Assembly: GCA_037447335.1 (NCBI GenBank)
Contig: JBBIGV010000004.1
Coordinates: 1-64,000 of the forward strand
Length of the DNA: 64,000 nt
Reading direction: 5' to 3'
Source of the DNA: JBBIGV01 sp037447335
GTDB taxonomy: Bacteria; Bacteroidota; Ignavibacteria; Ignavibacteriales; Ignavibacteriaceae
Within the stretch, counting starts at the first letter, position 1; each line of letters starts with the position of its first letter. This document shows positions 27,047 to 36,200 of the stretch, in pieces. The translations under genes were made by a program, and so were the position numbers. Under the pieces are notes generated by a model that did not search any database, had not been told where the DNA came from, and saw nothing but the letters and a program-made list of their open reading frames with translations.

Positions 27047-29008
27047 CTAAAATATTATTCCTGAAACTGATAGTGTGATCGTCCTGTCAAGCCGGTTGCC
27101 AGCAGGGATCACGATAATATTTTTATCAAAAACATTTTCAACGGCTAAACGGATAACAATATCATCAATAAAAAATAAATTTCTTAATTCCTGTTCATAA
27201 CTCAGAGAGAAAGAACTAAATCCGGTTAAATATCCCGATTGGTCTTCAGAATTATCTGCAGCTTGAGTTAAACGATATTCACTCCAGAAAGTTTTGCTTT
27301 GATGAAAATAAACAGCAGATATTTTTGCAAAGAACGAAAGTGATAAAGTTGAAGTTATAACTGCACGATGCTTCGGGACTGATAACAATTCACGATTATT
27401 TGTGAATTTGTAATTTGCTTTCAACATAAGAATCCCAAAGAATTCATTTGAAAAAGAAATATCCGTCCCATAAAATTTTTTTTGAGCAGAATTAACATAT
27501 TCCGAGTTTCTGATAATATCACCCGGGAAGTTAGACCTGATTACTTCATCAGAATATTGGGCTATCATATTTTCCCGCAATAGATAAAATAATTTCAATT
27601 TTAAATATCTGTTTTCATCTTGCATCAGATAAGAAAGCGAAGCTTCATTGATGCGTTCATAGCCTAAATTGCTGCTGCCGGCTATGTGAAACTCTTTAAT
27701 ATCATTATTCATATCAATTGGTCTCCGGAACTTAAAGTTTCCGAACAATTCATCAATGGATGGATATTTAGTTTGAGTATTAAGATCAATAATAACTGAA
27801 TGTTTATCTGCAACCATATAGCTTACTTCAACAACGCCTGAAAGAGCGTCCTGCTTGTTAAGACCATAATTATATTGTAAACAGATATCCGAACTCAGAT
27901 CATTTAACAGCAGAAAGGAAGTTCCAACTATGGTCGAAAAAGTTGTTCGCTTGATATCATTATTGAAATAATATTGAAAAGTTGAACTTTGTGATGGTAA
28001 TAGATTTTGTGCGGTAATCAGACTGATCCTTTGCGAAAATTTTGTAGTAATGAAATTATTGTAATAAGGCTGATAAGCCAATTGCATTGAATGTTCATCA
28101 ATCGAATACTTTAACGGATCCATTCCAGAAGATGGATGTGTTTCTGTGATCAGTCCGTCTTTTGATACAGAAATGGAAAAATCTTTTTTATGATTTATAT
28201 ACTGAAGCCGTGTTGTATATGAATACGATTCAAAGTGAGCAAAGGTTGTAATGAAGGGGGTAACATCCCATCCATAATAACTTAAGAATGAACCTGCAAA
28301 TTTTAATTGTGAACCGGAAGGAGAAACGTATTCAGCTTCGCCCGATGTGATAAACTGCTTGTTCTGTCGTCCGAAGAAGTACGGATTCAGATTTTCGATT
28401 ACAGGATCATTAAAAGAACCAGTGGAGAAAAAACCAAAATATCCGCCGGTTAACCGGTATTTTATATTTTTGATTTTATCTGAAAAAGATAAAACGAAAG
28501 ATGGCACTATCTTATTCACATTTGAAATATTTAGATCACTTCTTGTGAAAGTATGTATAAGAGGATCTCCGGTTTCACTGCCGGTGAATGCCCTGAAACT
28601 GAGTTGGGTTGAGTCGAGAATTTCTTTACTATTTATCCGGATTTTTTCTTTGTGATTATCACATGCTGCAAAATTACTCCCAAGAGAAATTTTATCTATG
28701 TTGAGCAGGTCAACAGGCACGAGATCAATTGTTATATGATTTAATGGAAACAGGTTAAAGCTGATACCATCAATTAAAAAAAATGATGATGGTGAGGAGA
28801 AATCATCCATCCCCGATATTGATATAATCGGTAAAAATCTTGTGCTTTTGAAATTCCGGAATTCATAAAAGATGTCCCCCGTTCTTAAAAATGATGAAGA
28901 AACTTCGGGCTCAAAAGAGAAATGTTCCTGGGGATAAGTTTGCATTGATGGGAAGTTAATTAACAAAATCAAATATAGAATTCTGAAGCGGAACAAGCTA
29001 CCTATCAT
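27047..29008 (-). CDS. TonB-dependent-receptor-like outer-membrane barrel
   Basis: 653 residues. After an N-terminal hydrophobic signal (about 5-25), residues about 70-120 look like a TonB plug remnant (FLIDGISFNLFPLNHITID, then LLNIDKISLG). The rest is aromatic-rich alternating beta strands. The C-terminus (VENVFDKNIIVIPAGN ... SGIIF) has the NVFDK motif and terminal Phe typical of TonB-dependent receptors. It is short for a SusC or siderophore receptor and has no clear TonB box or carboxypeptidase-like N-terminus. It overlaps the next upstream barrel gene by 4 bases; the ligand is unknown. Confidence 0.75.
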   Translation of the reverse strand: MIGSLFRFRILYLILLINFPSMQTYPQEHFSFEPEVSSSFLRTGDIFYEFRNFKSTRFLPIISISGMDDFSSPSSFFLIDGISFNLFPLNHITIDLVPVDLLNIDKISLGSNFAACDNHKEKIRINSKEILDSTQLSFRAFTGSETGDPLIHTFTRSDLNISNVNKIVPSFVLSFSDKIKNIKYRLTGGYFGFFSTGSFNDPVIENLNPYFFGRQNKQFITSGEAEYVSPSGSQLKFAGSFLSYYGWDVTPFITTFAHFESYSYTTRLQYINHKKDFSISVSKDGLITETHPSSGMDPLKYSIDEHSMQLAYQPYYNNFITTKFSQRISLITAQNLLPSQSSTFQYYFNNDIKRTTFSTIVGTSFLLLNDLSSDICLQYNYGLNKQDALSGVVEVSYMVADKHSVIIDLNTQTKYPSIDELFGNFKFRRPIDMNNDIKEFHIAGSSNLGYERINEASLSYLMQDENRYLKLKLFYLLRENMIAQYSDEVIRSNFPGDIIRNSEYVNSAQKKFYGTDISFSNEFFGILMLKANYKFTNNRELLSVPKHRAVITSTLSLSFFAKISAVYFHQSKTFWSEYRLTQAADNSEDQSGYLTGFSSFSLSYEQELRNLFFIDDIVIRLAVENVFDKNIIVIPAGNRLDRTITLSVSGIIF

Positions 29009-29586
29009 AATAAAATCCGTAAACCTATAAAGCTTACCGGAATATTAACGGGCCCGCTGAGTATGCTTTGATATTTATAAACAAGTTCAAATTCCTGATC
29101 ATAAAAAATTATTGCGCCCGTGCTGATCGAAATGAATACACTGAATTCAGACTCGATGTAATTATCGCCGGCAGCTTTTGGTCCTTCACCAGTAAAAATG
29201 AATGTGTTGTTTTCAAGTCCTGTGCTGCCGCTGAAAAATATTTTGCTTCCCGTGAAAAGATTATACTTTAACCCCAATGGTATCTTTATTATTACAATTG
29301 ATGGAAGATTATCATGGTTTGTTTTTGGGGAGGTATAGGATCCGGTAAGCGCACCATCTAACGAGAAGTTGTTTGTGAGCTTATAATTTATTATTCCCGA
29401 AATGTTCAGGTAGTTATTCCAATATTTACCGAGGTCACCGCCGGGTACAGCATAAGATATCCCTGCGCCAAACCGGAAATTTTCTTTAATGATACTTTGG
29501 GAAAACCCATTCGTTGAGATCAGAAAAAAAAATGCACTAAAAATTAATAACCCATAACTCTGTCTGACAAAAGCTTTAACATTCAT
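29005..29586 (-). CDS. Outer-membrane beta-barrel protein, unknown function
   Basis: 193 residues. A possible signal peptide ends near FFLISTNGFSQS (about 17-30). The remainder has alternating strands (FGAGISYAVPGGDLGKYW, NFSLDGALTGSY, GAIIFYDQEFELVYKY) ending in GLRILL, as in small porin-like outer membrane proteins. Its stop overlaps the start of the TonB-receptor-like gene by 4 bases, so the two proteins are probably made together. The function is unknown. Confidence 0.65.
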   Translation of the reverse strand: MNVKAFVRQSYGLLIFSAFFFLISTNGFSQSIIKENFRFGAGISYAVPGGDLGKYWNNYLNISGIINYKLTNNFSLDGALTGSYTSPKTNHDNLPSIVIIKIPLGLKYNLFTGSKIFFSGSTGLENNTFIFTGEGPKAAGDNYIESEFSVFISISTGAIIFYDQEFELVYKYQSILSGPVNIPVSFIGLRILL

Positions 29587-29644
29587 CTTTTCAGGATGAT
29601 TATTTTTGAGATATGAAATTTAGCTGAAGATATCTTTTAACCAC

Positions 29645-30346
29645 TTAATCAGTTTTTAATTTTGCATTTTCGATAATCACATCATAAACATAGCCTGAGC
29701 CAAAATCTTTATTAAGTGTCACAATACCTTCAATTGTTATTATATCACCCACTTTAGTGCTCTGGTTGGATGTAACTACCAGGTCGTGAGTTCCGGCGTC
29801 ACCGGTTCCATCCTGAATATGTATCCAGTTCCTGTTAAGGATACCCGAATTATATTTTACAACTTTTCCTTTGACAGTTACTGATTTACCGGATAATCCC
29901 TGTTTTTCATTATAAACCTGTTCAACGGTTTTACCACCGCTGACAGGCGTAATATTAATTTTTTCTTTTTCAGTGGTTCTTACTTCCGGGTGAGTAAAAT
30001 CAGCCTCATGTTTAATAGAAGTTTTGGAAATATCATCAACGAACAACACTGACTCAAAGGTTTTATCGAGTGTTTCGCTTCTGAAATTTTTCATTTCCAT
30101 GCTTTTTGAGAAGTACAGTATTTCTCCTTTTTCTACATCCATTGTAGGAACCGCAATCCAAAACTCATTATCATTCTCCGAAACCAGAATGTAGCTGTAA
30201 TTTGGCGCATCAAGTTTATCCAGGACCTTTACGGTCCTCATGCCTGTGTGAATTGCTGAACCCTGCTCTTCACTGACCTCTTCTTCCGTTTTACACCCTG
30301 CCCCAACAAATACTATAACTATTAAAAAACAGAACAATACTTTCAT
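29645..30346 (-). CDS. Lipoprotein with OB-fold domain
   Basis: 233 residues. The signal peptide ends in a lipobox (VGAGC, Cys at about 18), so it should be lipid-anchored. The C-terminal half (about 140-230) resembles an OB-fold: VTVKGKVVKYNSGILNRNWIHI, QDGTGDAG, then VGDIITIEGIVTLNKDFGSG. Such lipoproteins occur in Bacteroidetes-group genomes with unknown roles. It is transcribed alone or with the barrel genes downstream (58-base gap). Confidence 0.72.
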   Translation of the reverse strand: MKVLFCFLIVIVFVGAGCKTEEEVSEEQGSAIHTGMRTVKVLDKLDAPNYSYILVSENDNEFWIAVPTMDVEKGEILYFSKSMEMKNFRSETLDKTFESVLFVDDISKTSIKHEADFTHPEVRTTEKEKINITPVSGGKTVEQVYNEKQGLSGKSVTVKGKVVKYNSGILNRNWIHIQDGTGDAGTHDLVVTSNQSTKVGDIITIEGIVTLNKDFGSGYVYDVIIENAKLKTD

Positions 30347-30520
30347 CTTAAATCCTTCTAAATAATTAAGTGATTACAGCGCAAATATAGTTAATCGAAG
30401 GACAATGTCATGCAGATAAATTGAGGGATTGATTTGTCTCAAATTGACTCGAAAAAGTGATTCCCGTATCGAATTGAACATAAAATCCGGTGATATTTGT
30501 TAATAAACGGAAAATTTTGA

Positions 30521-30536
30521 TGGAACGGATTTTGTT
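30521..30536 (+). promoter_or_regulatory. Weak -24/-12-like sequence before the curlin-like gene
   Basis: TGGAACGGATTTTGTT matches the sigma-54 pattern at spacing and at TGG and TTG, but the invariant GC at -12 is GT and the -24 C is A. It sits 45 bases before the start codon. Confidence 0.22.
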
Positions 30537-30580
30537 TAAATGCCTTCAGTTAATCAAAGAAAAATTGAAGGGAAAAAATT

Positions 30581-31156
30581 TTGAAAGCGATTGGATCTAT
30601 TCTTCGTTATGTCAATATAGTAATTCTGTTTACCGTCGTCTCTTTTGCTCAGAGTCAATCGGGTAATGAGGCGGCTATCGAGCAAATCGGTTCCAATAAT
30701 GTGGGTGAGATTGAGCAAATATCAACTGATTGGGTTAATCGTGCCATACTAAAGCAATATGGCAGCTTTAATTTTGCTAATTTAAGCCAGCTTCATCTGA
30801 GCGGCACATCACTTGAGAATTTTGCATTTGCAGTTCAAACAGGTTATTTCAACTATATAATGATGCAGCAAATGGGCTCCGGCAGCATATCACTTGCAGA
30901 ACAAATTGGTAATAATAACAAGTATCTTCTTACTCTCAGCGGAAATAATAATTATACTTCAATTCTGCAGCAGGGAAATGATAATTATATCAACCAGAAT
31001 CTTTCCGGCGATAACATGAATTTTAACGTAACACAGATTGGAAATAATAATCACTTCATTCAGATTGAATCAAATCTGAGCCTGAGAGGTTATGAAGTAA
31101 GGCAGATTGGTGATGGCGCCAGAGTAGTTCTTATTAACGGCACTGCAATAAGGTGA
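30581..31156 (+). CDS. Curlin-like (CsgA/CsgB-type) repeat protein, probably secreted
   Basis: 191 residues with a TTG start 10 bases after GAAGGG. A signal peptide ends near VVSFAQS. From about 30 on the chain is built of short repeats of the form Q-x-G-x-x-N, such as AIEQIGSNNVGEIEQIS, LAEQIGNNNKYLL, SILQQGNDNYINQ and FNVTQIGNNNHFIQI. This is the pattern of curli amyloid subunits. No csgE, csgF or csgG homologue is visible in the window, so the secretion route and assembly are open. A carboxypeptidase-regulatory lipoprotein gene follows after 39 bases. Confidence 0.78.
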   Translation: MKAIGSILRYVNIVILFTVVSFAQSQSGNEAAIEQIGSNNVGEIEQISTDWVNRAILKQYGSFNFANLSQLHLSGTSLENFAFAVQTGYFNYIMMQQMGSGSISLAEQIGNNNKYLLTLSGNNNYTSILQQGNDNYINQNLSGDNMNFNVTQIGNNNHFIQIESNLSLRGYEVRQIGDGARVVLINGTAIR

Positions 31157-31195
31157 AAATTTGTTATTTTTACGGCGTAAGTTAAAAGGTTTATC

Positions 31196-31528
31196 ATGAA
31201 AAAGATTACAGCAATATTTTTATTATTTATATCTGTTACGTTTTTATCGTGCAGCGAATCAACTGTAACTCCAAAATTACATGGAAATGTTGCGGGCGTG
31301 GTGCTTGTTGATGGAAGCGGCGATCCCGTAAGCAACGCACTAATATCTACCAAACCTCCTACAAGCTCCATTGTTACCGACAACCAGGGCAGATTCACTA
31401 TTGATGGAGTTCCGGTGGGCAACTACCAGGTTACTGCTCAGAAGAGCGGATACAACAAGGGCACTGTTAATATTTCTGTTAGGGAAGATGAAACAACTGA
31501 AGCTCTGATTTTTCTTACCAAACCATAA
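31196..31528 (+). CDS. Lipoprotein with carboxypeptidase-regulatory-like domain
   Basis: 110 residues. The signal peptide ends in a lipobox (TFLSC, Cys at 19). A beta-sandwich of the carboxypeptidase D regulatory type fills most of the mature part: GVVLVDGSGDPVSNALIS, TDNQGRFTIDGVPVGNYQV, AQKSGYNKG. Such domains often bind surface or outer membrane partners. It lies 39 bases after the curlin-like gene, so joint expression with that fibre protein is likely but not shown. A hairpin terminator follows at 31570. Confidence 0.8.
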   Translation: MKKITAIFLLFISVTFLSCSESTVTPKLHGNVAGVVLVDGSGDPVSNALISTKPPTSSIVTDNQGRFTIDGVPVGNYQVTAQKSGYNKGTVNISVREDETTEALIFLTKP

Positions 31529-31569
31529 AACTTTTTCTATACCATCTTACTCACTTCCCGCTGCGGCAT

Positions 31570-31597
31570 AATCTCATTAGTTTATGAGATTTTTTTC
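31570..31597 (+). terminator. Rho-independent terminator after the curlin-like/lipoprotein pair
   Basis: 8-bp perfect stem AATCTCAT (31570-31577) and ATGAGATT (31584-31591) with a 6-base loop, running into TTTTT. Confidence 0.85.
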
Positions 31598-31685
31598 CCG
31601 AATTCATTTCAATTATAGTAATAAGATTTTTTAATATTAAATTTGCAGTGCATCAATTTATTTATCGAAACTATACGGGATAGAG

Positions 31686-32753
31686 ATGGAAAAATTTATT
31701 GTAATCATGGCAGGCGGAGTTGGAACAAGATTCTGGCCAAGGAGCAGAAAAAATCTGCCCAAGCAATTGCTTAATATCCTTGGTGAAAATACTATGATCC
31801 AGGATACAGTTTACAGGCTGGATGGATTTGCATCACCCGAAAGAATTTTTATCATTACAAACAAAGTCCAGAAAACTCTCATAGAAGAACAACTGCCGCA
31901 GATACCAGCACATAATATTATTGCAGAACCGGTTGGAAGAAATACATCGGCTTGCATTGCACTCTCCGCGGAGGTGATTCATAAAATAAATAAAGATGCC
32001 GTGCTGATCACTCTTCCTGCTGATCATCTTATCCGTCAGAAAGAAAAGTTTGTTCAATGTTTAAATGCAGCAGCAGATTATGCAGATAAATCGCACGGAT
32101 TAGTTACATTTGGAATAAATCCTACCCGCCCTGACACCGGTTACGGTTACATCAAGTATGATAAGAATGAAGCAGCCAAAGATATTCATAAAGTTATCAG
32201 CTTCGTTGAGAAACCCGATATTGCTACGGCAAAGTCATATCTGCAATCGGGAGATTTTTTGTGGAATTCAGGAATGTTCGTATGGAGAGCCGATTCAATT
32301 ATTGAAGAGATGAATAAATACCTGCCTTCAATACCTGAAGCATTAGCAAAACTCGGTTATGCGTGGCGCAGTGAAGATTTCACAGTGCTGTTGAATAATA
32401 TCTACCCCGGGCTCGAAAGTATCTCTATAGATTATGGTGTTATGGAGAAGTCGGATAAGGTATATCTTATCAGAGGCAATTTTGATTGGAGTGATGTCGG
32501 GAGTTGGGAAACGGTTTACGAACTCACTAAGAAGGATGAAAACGAAAACGCGAAAAGCGGTGAAGTATTCACCCGAAATACATCAGGAAGCTATATTTAT
32601 TCTGCGGATAAATTTACGGCAGTAATTGGTGCAAAAAACATGGTTATAATAGATACCAAAGATGCATTGCTTGTTTGCAGCCGTGATGATGTGCAGGATG
32701 TAAAAGAAGTTGTGAATTATCTGAATGGGAAGGGGCGGGATGATTTGGTTTAG
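31686..32753 (+). CDS. manC: Mannose-1-phosphate guanylyltransferase
   Basis: 355 residues. The nucleotide-binding start is AGGVGTRFWPRSRKNLPKQLL (residues 9-29). Later motifs are EPVGRNTSACIALSA, TLPADHLI with the metal-binding Asp, PDTGYGYIKY, FVEKPD and NSGMFVW. It makes GDP-mannose from mannose-1-phosphate and GTP. It lacks the C-terminal phosphomannose isomerase domain of bifunctional ManC (about 470 residues). The next gene downstream is the multidomain glycosyltransferase protein, which may use GDP-mannose, but the 532-base gap argues for separate transcription. Confidence 0.93.
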   Translation: MEKFIVIMAGGVGTRFWPRSRKNLPKQLLNILGENTMIQDTVYRLDGFASPERIFIITNKVQKTLIEEQLPQIPAHNIIAEPVGRNTSACIALSAEVIHKINKDAVLITLPADHLIRQKEKFVQCLNAAADYADKSHGLVTFGINPTRPDTGYGYIKYDKNEAAKDIHKVISFVEKPDIATAKSYLQSGDFLWNSGMFVWRADSIIEEMNKYLPSIPEALAKLGYAWRSEDFTVLLNNIYPGLESISIDYGVMEKSDKVYLIRGNFDWSDVGSWETVYELTKKDENENAKSGEVFTRNTSGSYIYSADKFTAVIGAKNMVIIDTKDALLVCSRDDVQDVKEVVNYLNGKGRDDLV

Positions 32754-33285
32754 AACGGCTTGGGTTGGAAAAAGCATTTAGTTATTCTGATTACGAGCCA
32801 CGCCCTAAAAGTATAACAATAAATCAAAATTTGAGATGAGAACAGCATAAGTTCTTCAATAAGTCAGTATTGCCGTCACAATTTATAAATCCGTGATCAT
32901 TACTTCGGTTTCACGAGAATGTTTTTTTACCTTTTGATCAGATTTTTAATTTACGCCTTTTAACTTAATCTCAGTAGAATAAATGATACAAACTTCCCGG
33001 ACTGTTATTCAAAACATAACGGCAGGTTTTTTTGCATTTTTAATGAAATAATCAAAATACAATTAACTTATCTCAGCCCAATTGCATATTATTAGCCACT
33101 TGTGCATTGTGAGCCCCGCAGTCCGAAAATTTACCCTCCATAACTGTGAATTTGCGAATTTTTTAAATCTATTTATGGAATGATTTTAAGAGTTAAAGAT
33201 TCAAATATTTTGCCATTGCAGCTTGATATATTTTTTGGTTAACCGAAAGAAATGGTGCCTTATATATAAAAACAGGAGATTATAG
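32754..33285. other. Long intergenic region before the multidomain glycosyltransferase gene
   Basis: 532 bases with no supported ORF. It contains a GGTTAACC palindrome at 33237-33244 and a weak TAAAGATT-N10-GCCATTGC sequence near 33196. Neither is strong enough to call a promoter. AGGAG lies 10 bases before the ATG at 33286. The length suggests the next gene has its own promoter. Confidence 0.5.
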
Positions 33286-36200
33286 ATGGGTCGAACTTTT
33301 CAGCTTCTATCTGAAAACAAAATTGACGGGAAAACAATTTTTGATAAGCGGCTTGTTGTGGAGTGCTGCGAAACCTTTCATTTACATTGGAGAAACCTCA
33401 GGCTCGAATTCAGCCACGAAAATTTTATCGTTTTTATTAAAACGGTTCTTGAAGCATATAATGCATGGACAAAGAATGGTTCGCCTGTAAGTGCACATCA
33501 TCTTGAATTAGGAAGAGGGCTTATTTTTCCTTCTCTTTGCACTCCGCAGGATGTTAAAATAGAAGTTTGCGAAAATTTATATAAAAAACACGAGAATAGC
33601 AGAGATTCAGAATTCCTGATTGAAGATGAATTTATTCATATTCATTACCGTGACCTGAGAATTGAAATGTCGAAGGAAGAGTTTGTCGGGTTAGCTGAAA
33701 GTTTTGTCAGCGCTCTGAACAATTTTAATCAATCATCCAGGAGTTTGAAAGAATTGTTCGATATATTGAACCGCAGCAACATTGTTTATACTGTATTAAG
33801 AAATTGGGAAAACTTACCTGACAATGTTGCTTTAGGCTCTCACAGCGACCTGGATTTAATAGTCCATCCGCAGCACATCGGGATGATAAAACAGCTATGG
33901 AATTTAACCCCAACTCATTCAGAACCTCATCGCGTACAATACAAATGCCCGGTTAGAAATGGAAATCTTGATAGTTTTATTTTGTGTGACATTCGCTCAA
34001 CTAACGACGGATATTACCCTGAAGATTTTTCAAATAAACTTCTGAATATGAGAATTAAGGAAAAAAACTTTTTTATCCTTCCGCCCGATCTTCATTTTTA
34101 TGCTCTGGTTTACCATGTAGTCTATCATAAAGGTGTCGTCTCTGCTGATTATGCCGAAAAAATCATTAACCTAAGTAAAATTATCGGGATAGATTTTCAG
34201 GAAAGCCAATGTTATAATTTATCTTACCTCATTTCTCTTCTGAATGAGAGAAATATTTACAGCACCGCGCCGGTTGATGTTTCTGTTTTGCCATCAATGC
34301 CTTTTCTTGGGGATGCGGGCACTGTTATGTATTCCAAAGTATTAACAGAAATAAACGGTACGGGAATTCAAAGCCGTATTTATAAGCTCGAAGATAAAAA
34401 CACGATTAGAGTTATTAAGCAAGCTACAGCAAATCTTGCTAAGCGTGAATTTCATATTCTTAACAGCTTCTCTAATCAGTATTTTCCCGAAGTATTAAAT
34501 CTGAAAGAATATTCAAACTACAGCAGCTTCGAAATGAATTGGATAAACGGATATCCGCTTTCCGATTTGCAGTTTCATTCAGACGAATGGAATGAAAGTT
34601 CAGCAGAAAACTTTCTGACCGGATGTTTATCAATACTACTTGAGCTGAAAAAAAATAAAATTTTACACAGAGATATAAAACCAAACAATATTTTTGTCAG
34701 GGATTTTAAGCCTGTATTAATTGACTTTGGCTGGGCTGTTTATGAAGATGAAAATTTTATTACCCCTCCCGGCTTGGGTGATTGGGGAAGACCGCCGGAT
34801 GGCTCCTTTTCCGATGCGTATTCCATGGCTGTTTCATTGCTGGAATTGGTTTATCATTTTCCCAAATATTCACCCGTTGTTCTGACCCTGATCGAACAGT
34901 CACTTAATAAAAATCAAAATCCGGATTATGATAAATTGTTAGCACTTGTAAAAGAATGTTCTAACGTATCAGCGATGGATTATCGTTCTGAAATAATAGA
35001 TATAGGTGTTACTTTAAAAATCCCGGCTTTTGTAAATAATCATCAAAATAAAATTGAAATAACCGACTTACACATTCCAGATTTATTATTGGAATCCGAG
35101 AGATTTATAGAAGAAGGTAATTATCACGAAGCAAAAAAGTATCTGCTTAAAATATTAAAAGCGCATCCTGAAAATCCGGATGCGCTTAACAACCTTGCAG
35201 TGATATTCATCTTAACTAATGATTATAAAGCTGCGCTTGAAACACTGCATAAAGTAATTTCAGCAGACCCGCTGAACGAAACAGCGCTGGAAAATTTTCA
35301 ATTCTTAAAACAAAATCTTTCTGAATCAACAGACACAAATATCCTTAACAGAGAAGCAGACTCAGATTATGAGGCATCGGTAATCATCCCTGTATATAAT
35401 AATTCATCTTACACCCGCGATTGTCTTCTGGAAATATTCAGTGATGCTGAGAGCAGTATAAATTTTGAAGTAATAGTAGTTGATAATGCTTCAAGCGATG
35501 ATACTGCTTCAATAGTAAGTGAATTTCAGAAGCAGCACCCCGGCTTTCGATATATTAAGAATGAAGAAAACCTTGGATTTGCTAAAGCATGTAATATCGG
35601 CGCCGGCGCATCAAAGGGAAAGCTTCTTGTCTTTCTGAATAATGATACAAAATCAAAACCGGGTTGGTTGGGAAAACTAATCAGCCGGTTAAACAGCGAT
35701 GATAAAATCGGAATTGTGGGAGCAAAACTTTTATATCCTGATAACACAATTCAGCATTGCGGTATTAAGATAAATCAGATTAATCACGCCGGTTTTGAAT
35801 ATTGGCCCGGTCATATTCATAGAGGTGCAGCGGCTGATGATATCCAATGCAATAAACCCGGTGAGGTAGAGGCAGTTACCGGCGCTTGTCTGGCTATTTC
35901 TAAACATTTATTTGAAAATGCAGGAAGGTTTGATGAAAACTATGGTATGTATTTCGAAGATATTGATCTTTGTATGGCAGTAAAAACACTGGGTTATAAA
36001 ATTTTTTACGAACCATCCTGCGAAGTAATTCATTACGAAGGGAAATCCAGCCCGTCTCAGCAAATAATAGACAGACAAAATATTTCTTCAGCCAAATATT
36101 TCTTTGAAAAATGGCAGTCACTTTTTCCGCCTGTAAAGTCAAAATATTTACTAGAGAGAACTGTACTGTGGGCATCGCCTGTATTTAACCCAAGCGGTTA

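Noticed and set aside
33192..33218. Possible sigma-28 promoter before the giant glycosyltransferase gene
   Set aside because: The second element (GCCATTGC) and the 10-base spacer both deviate from GCCGATAA-N11.
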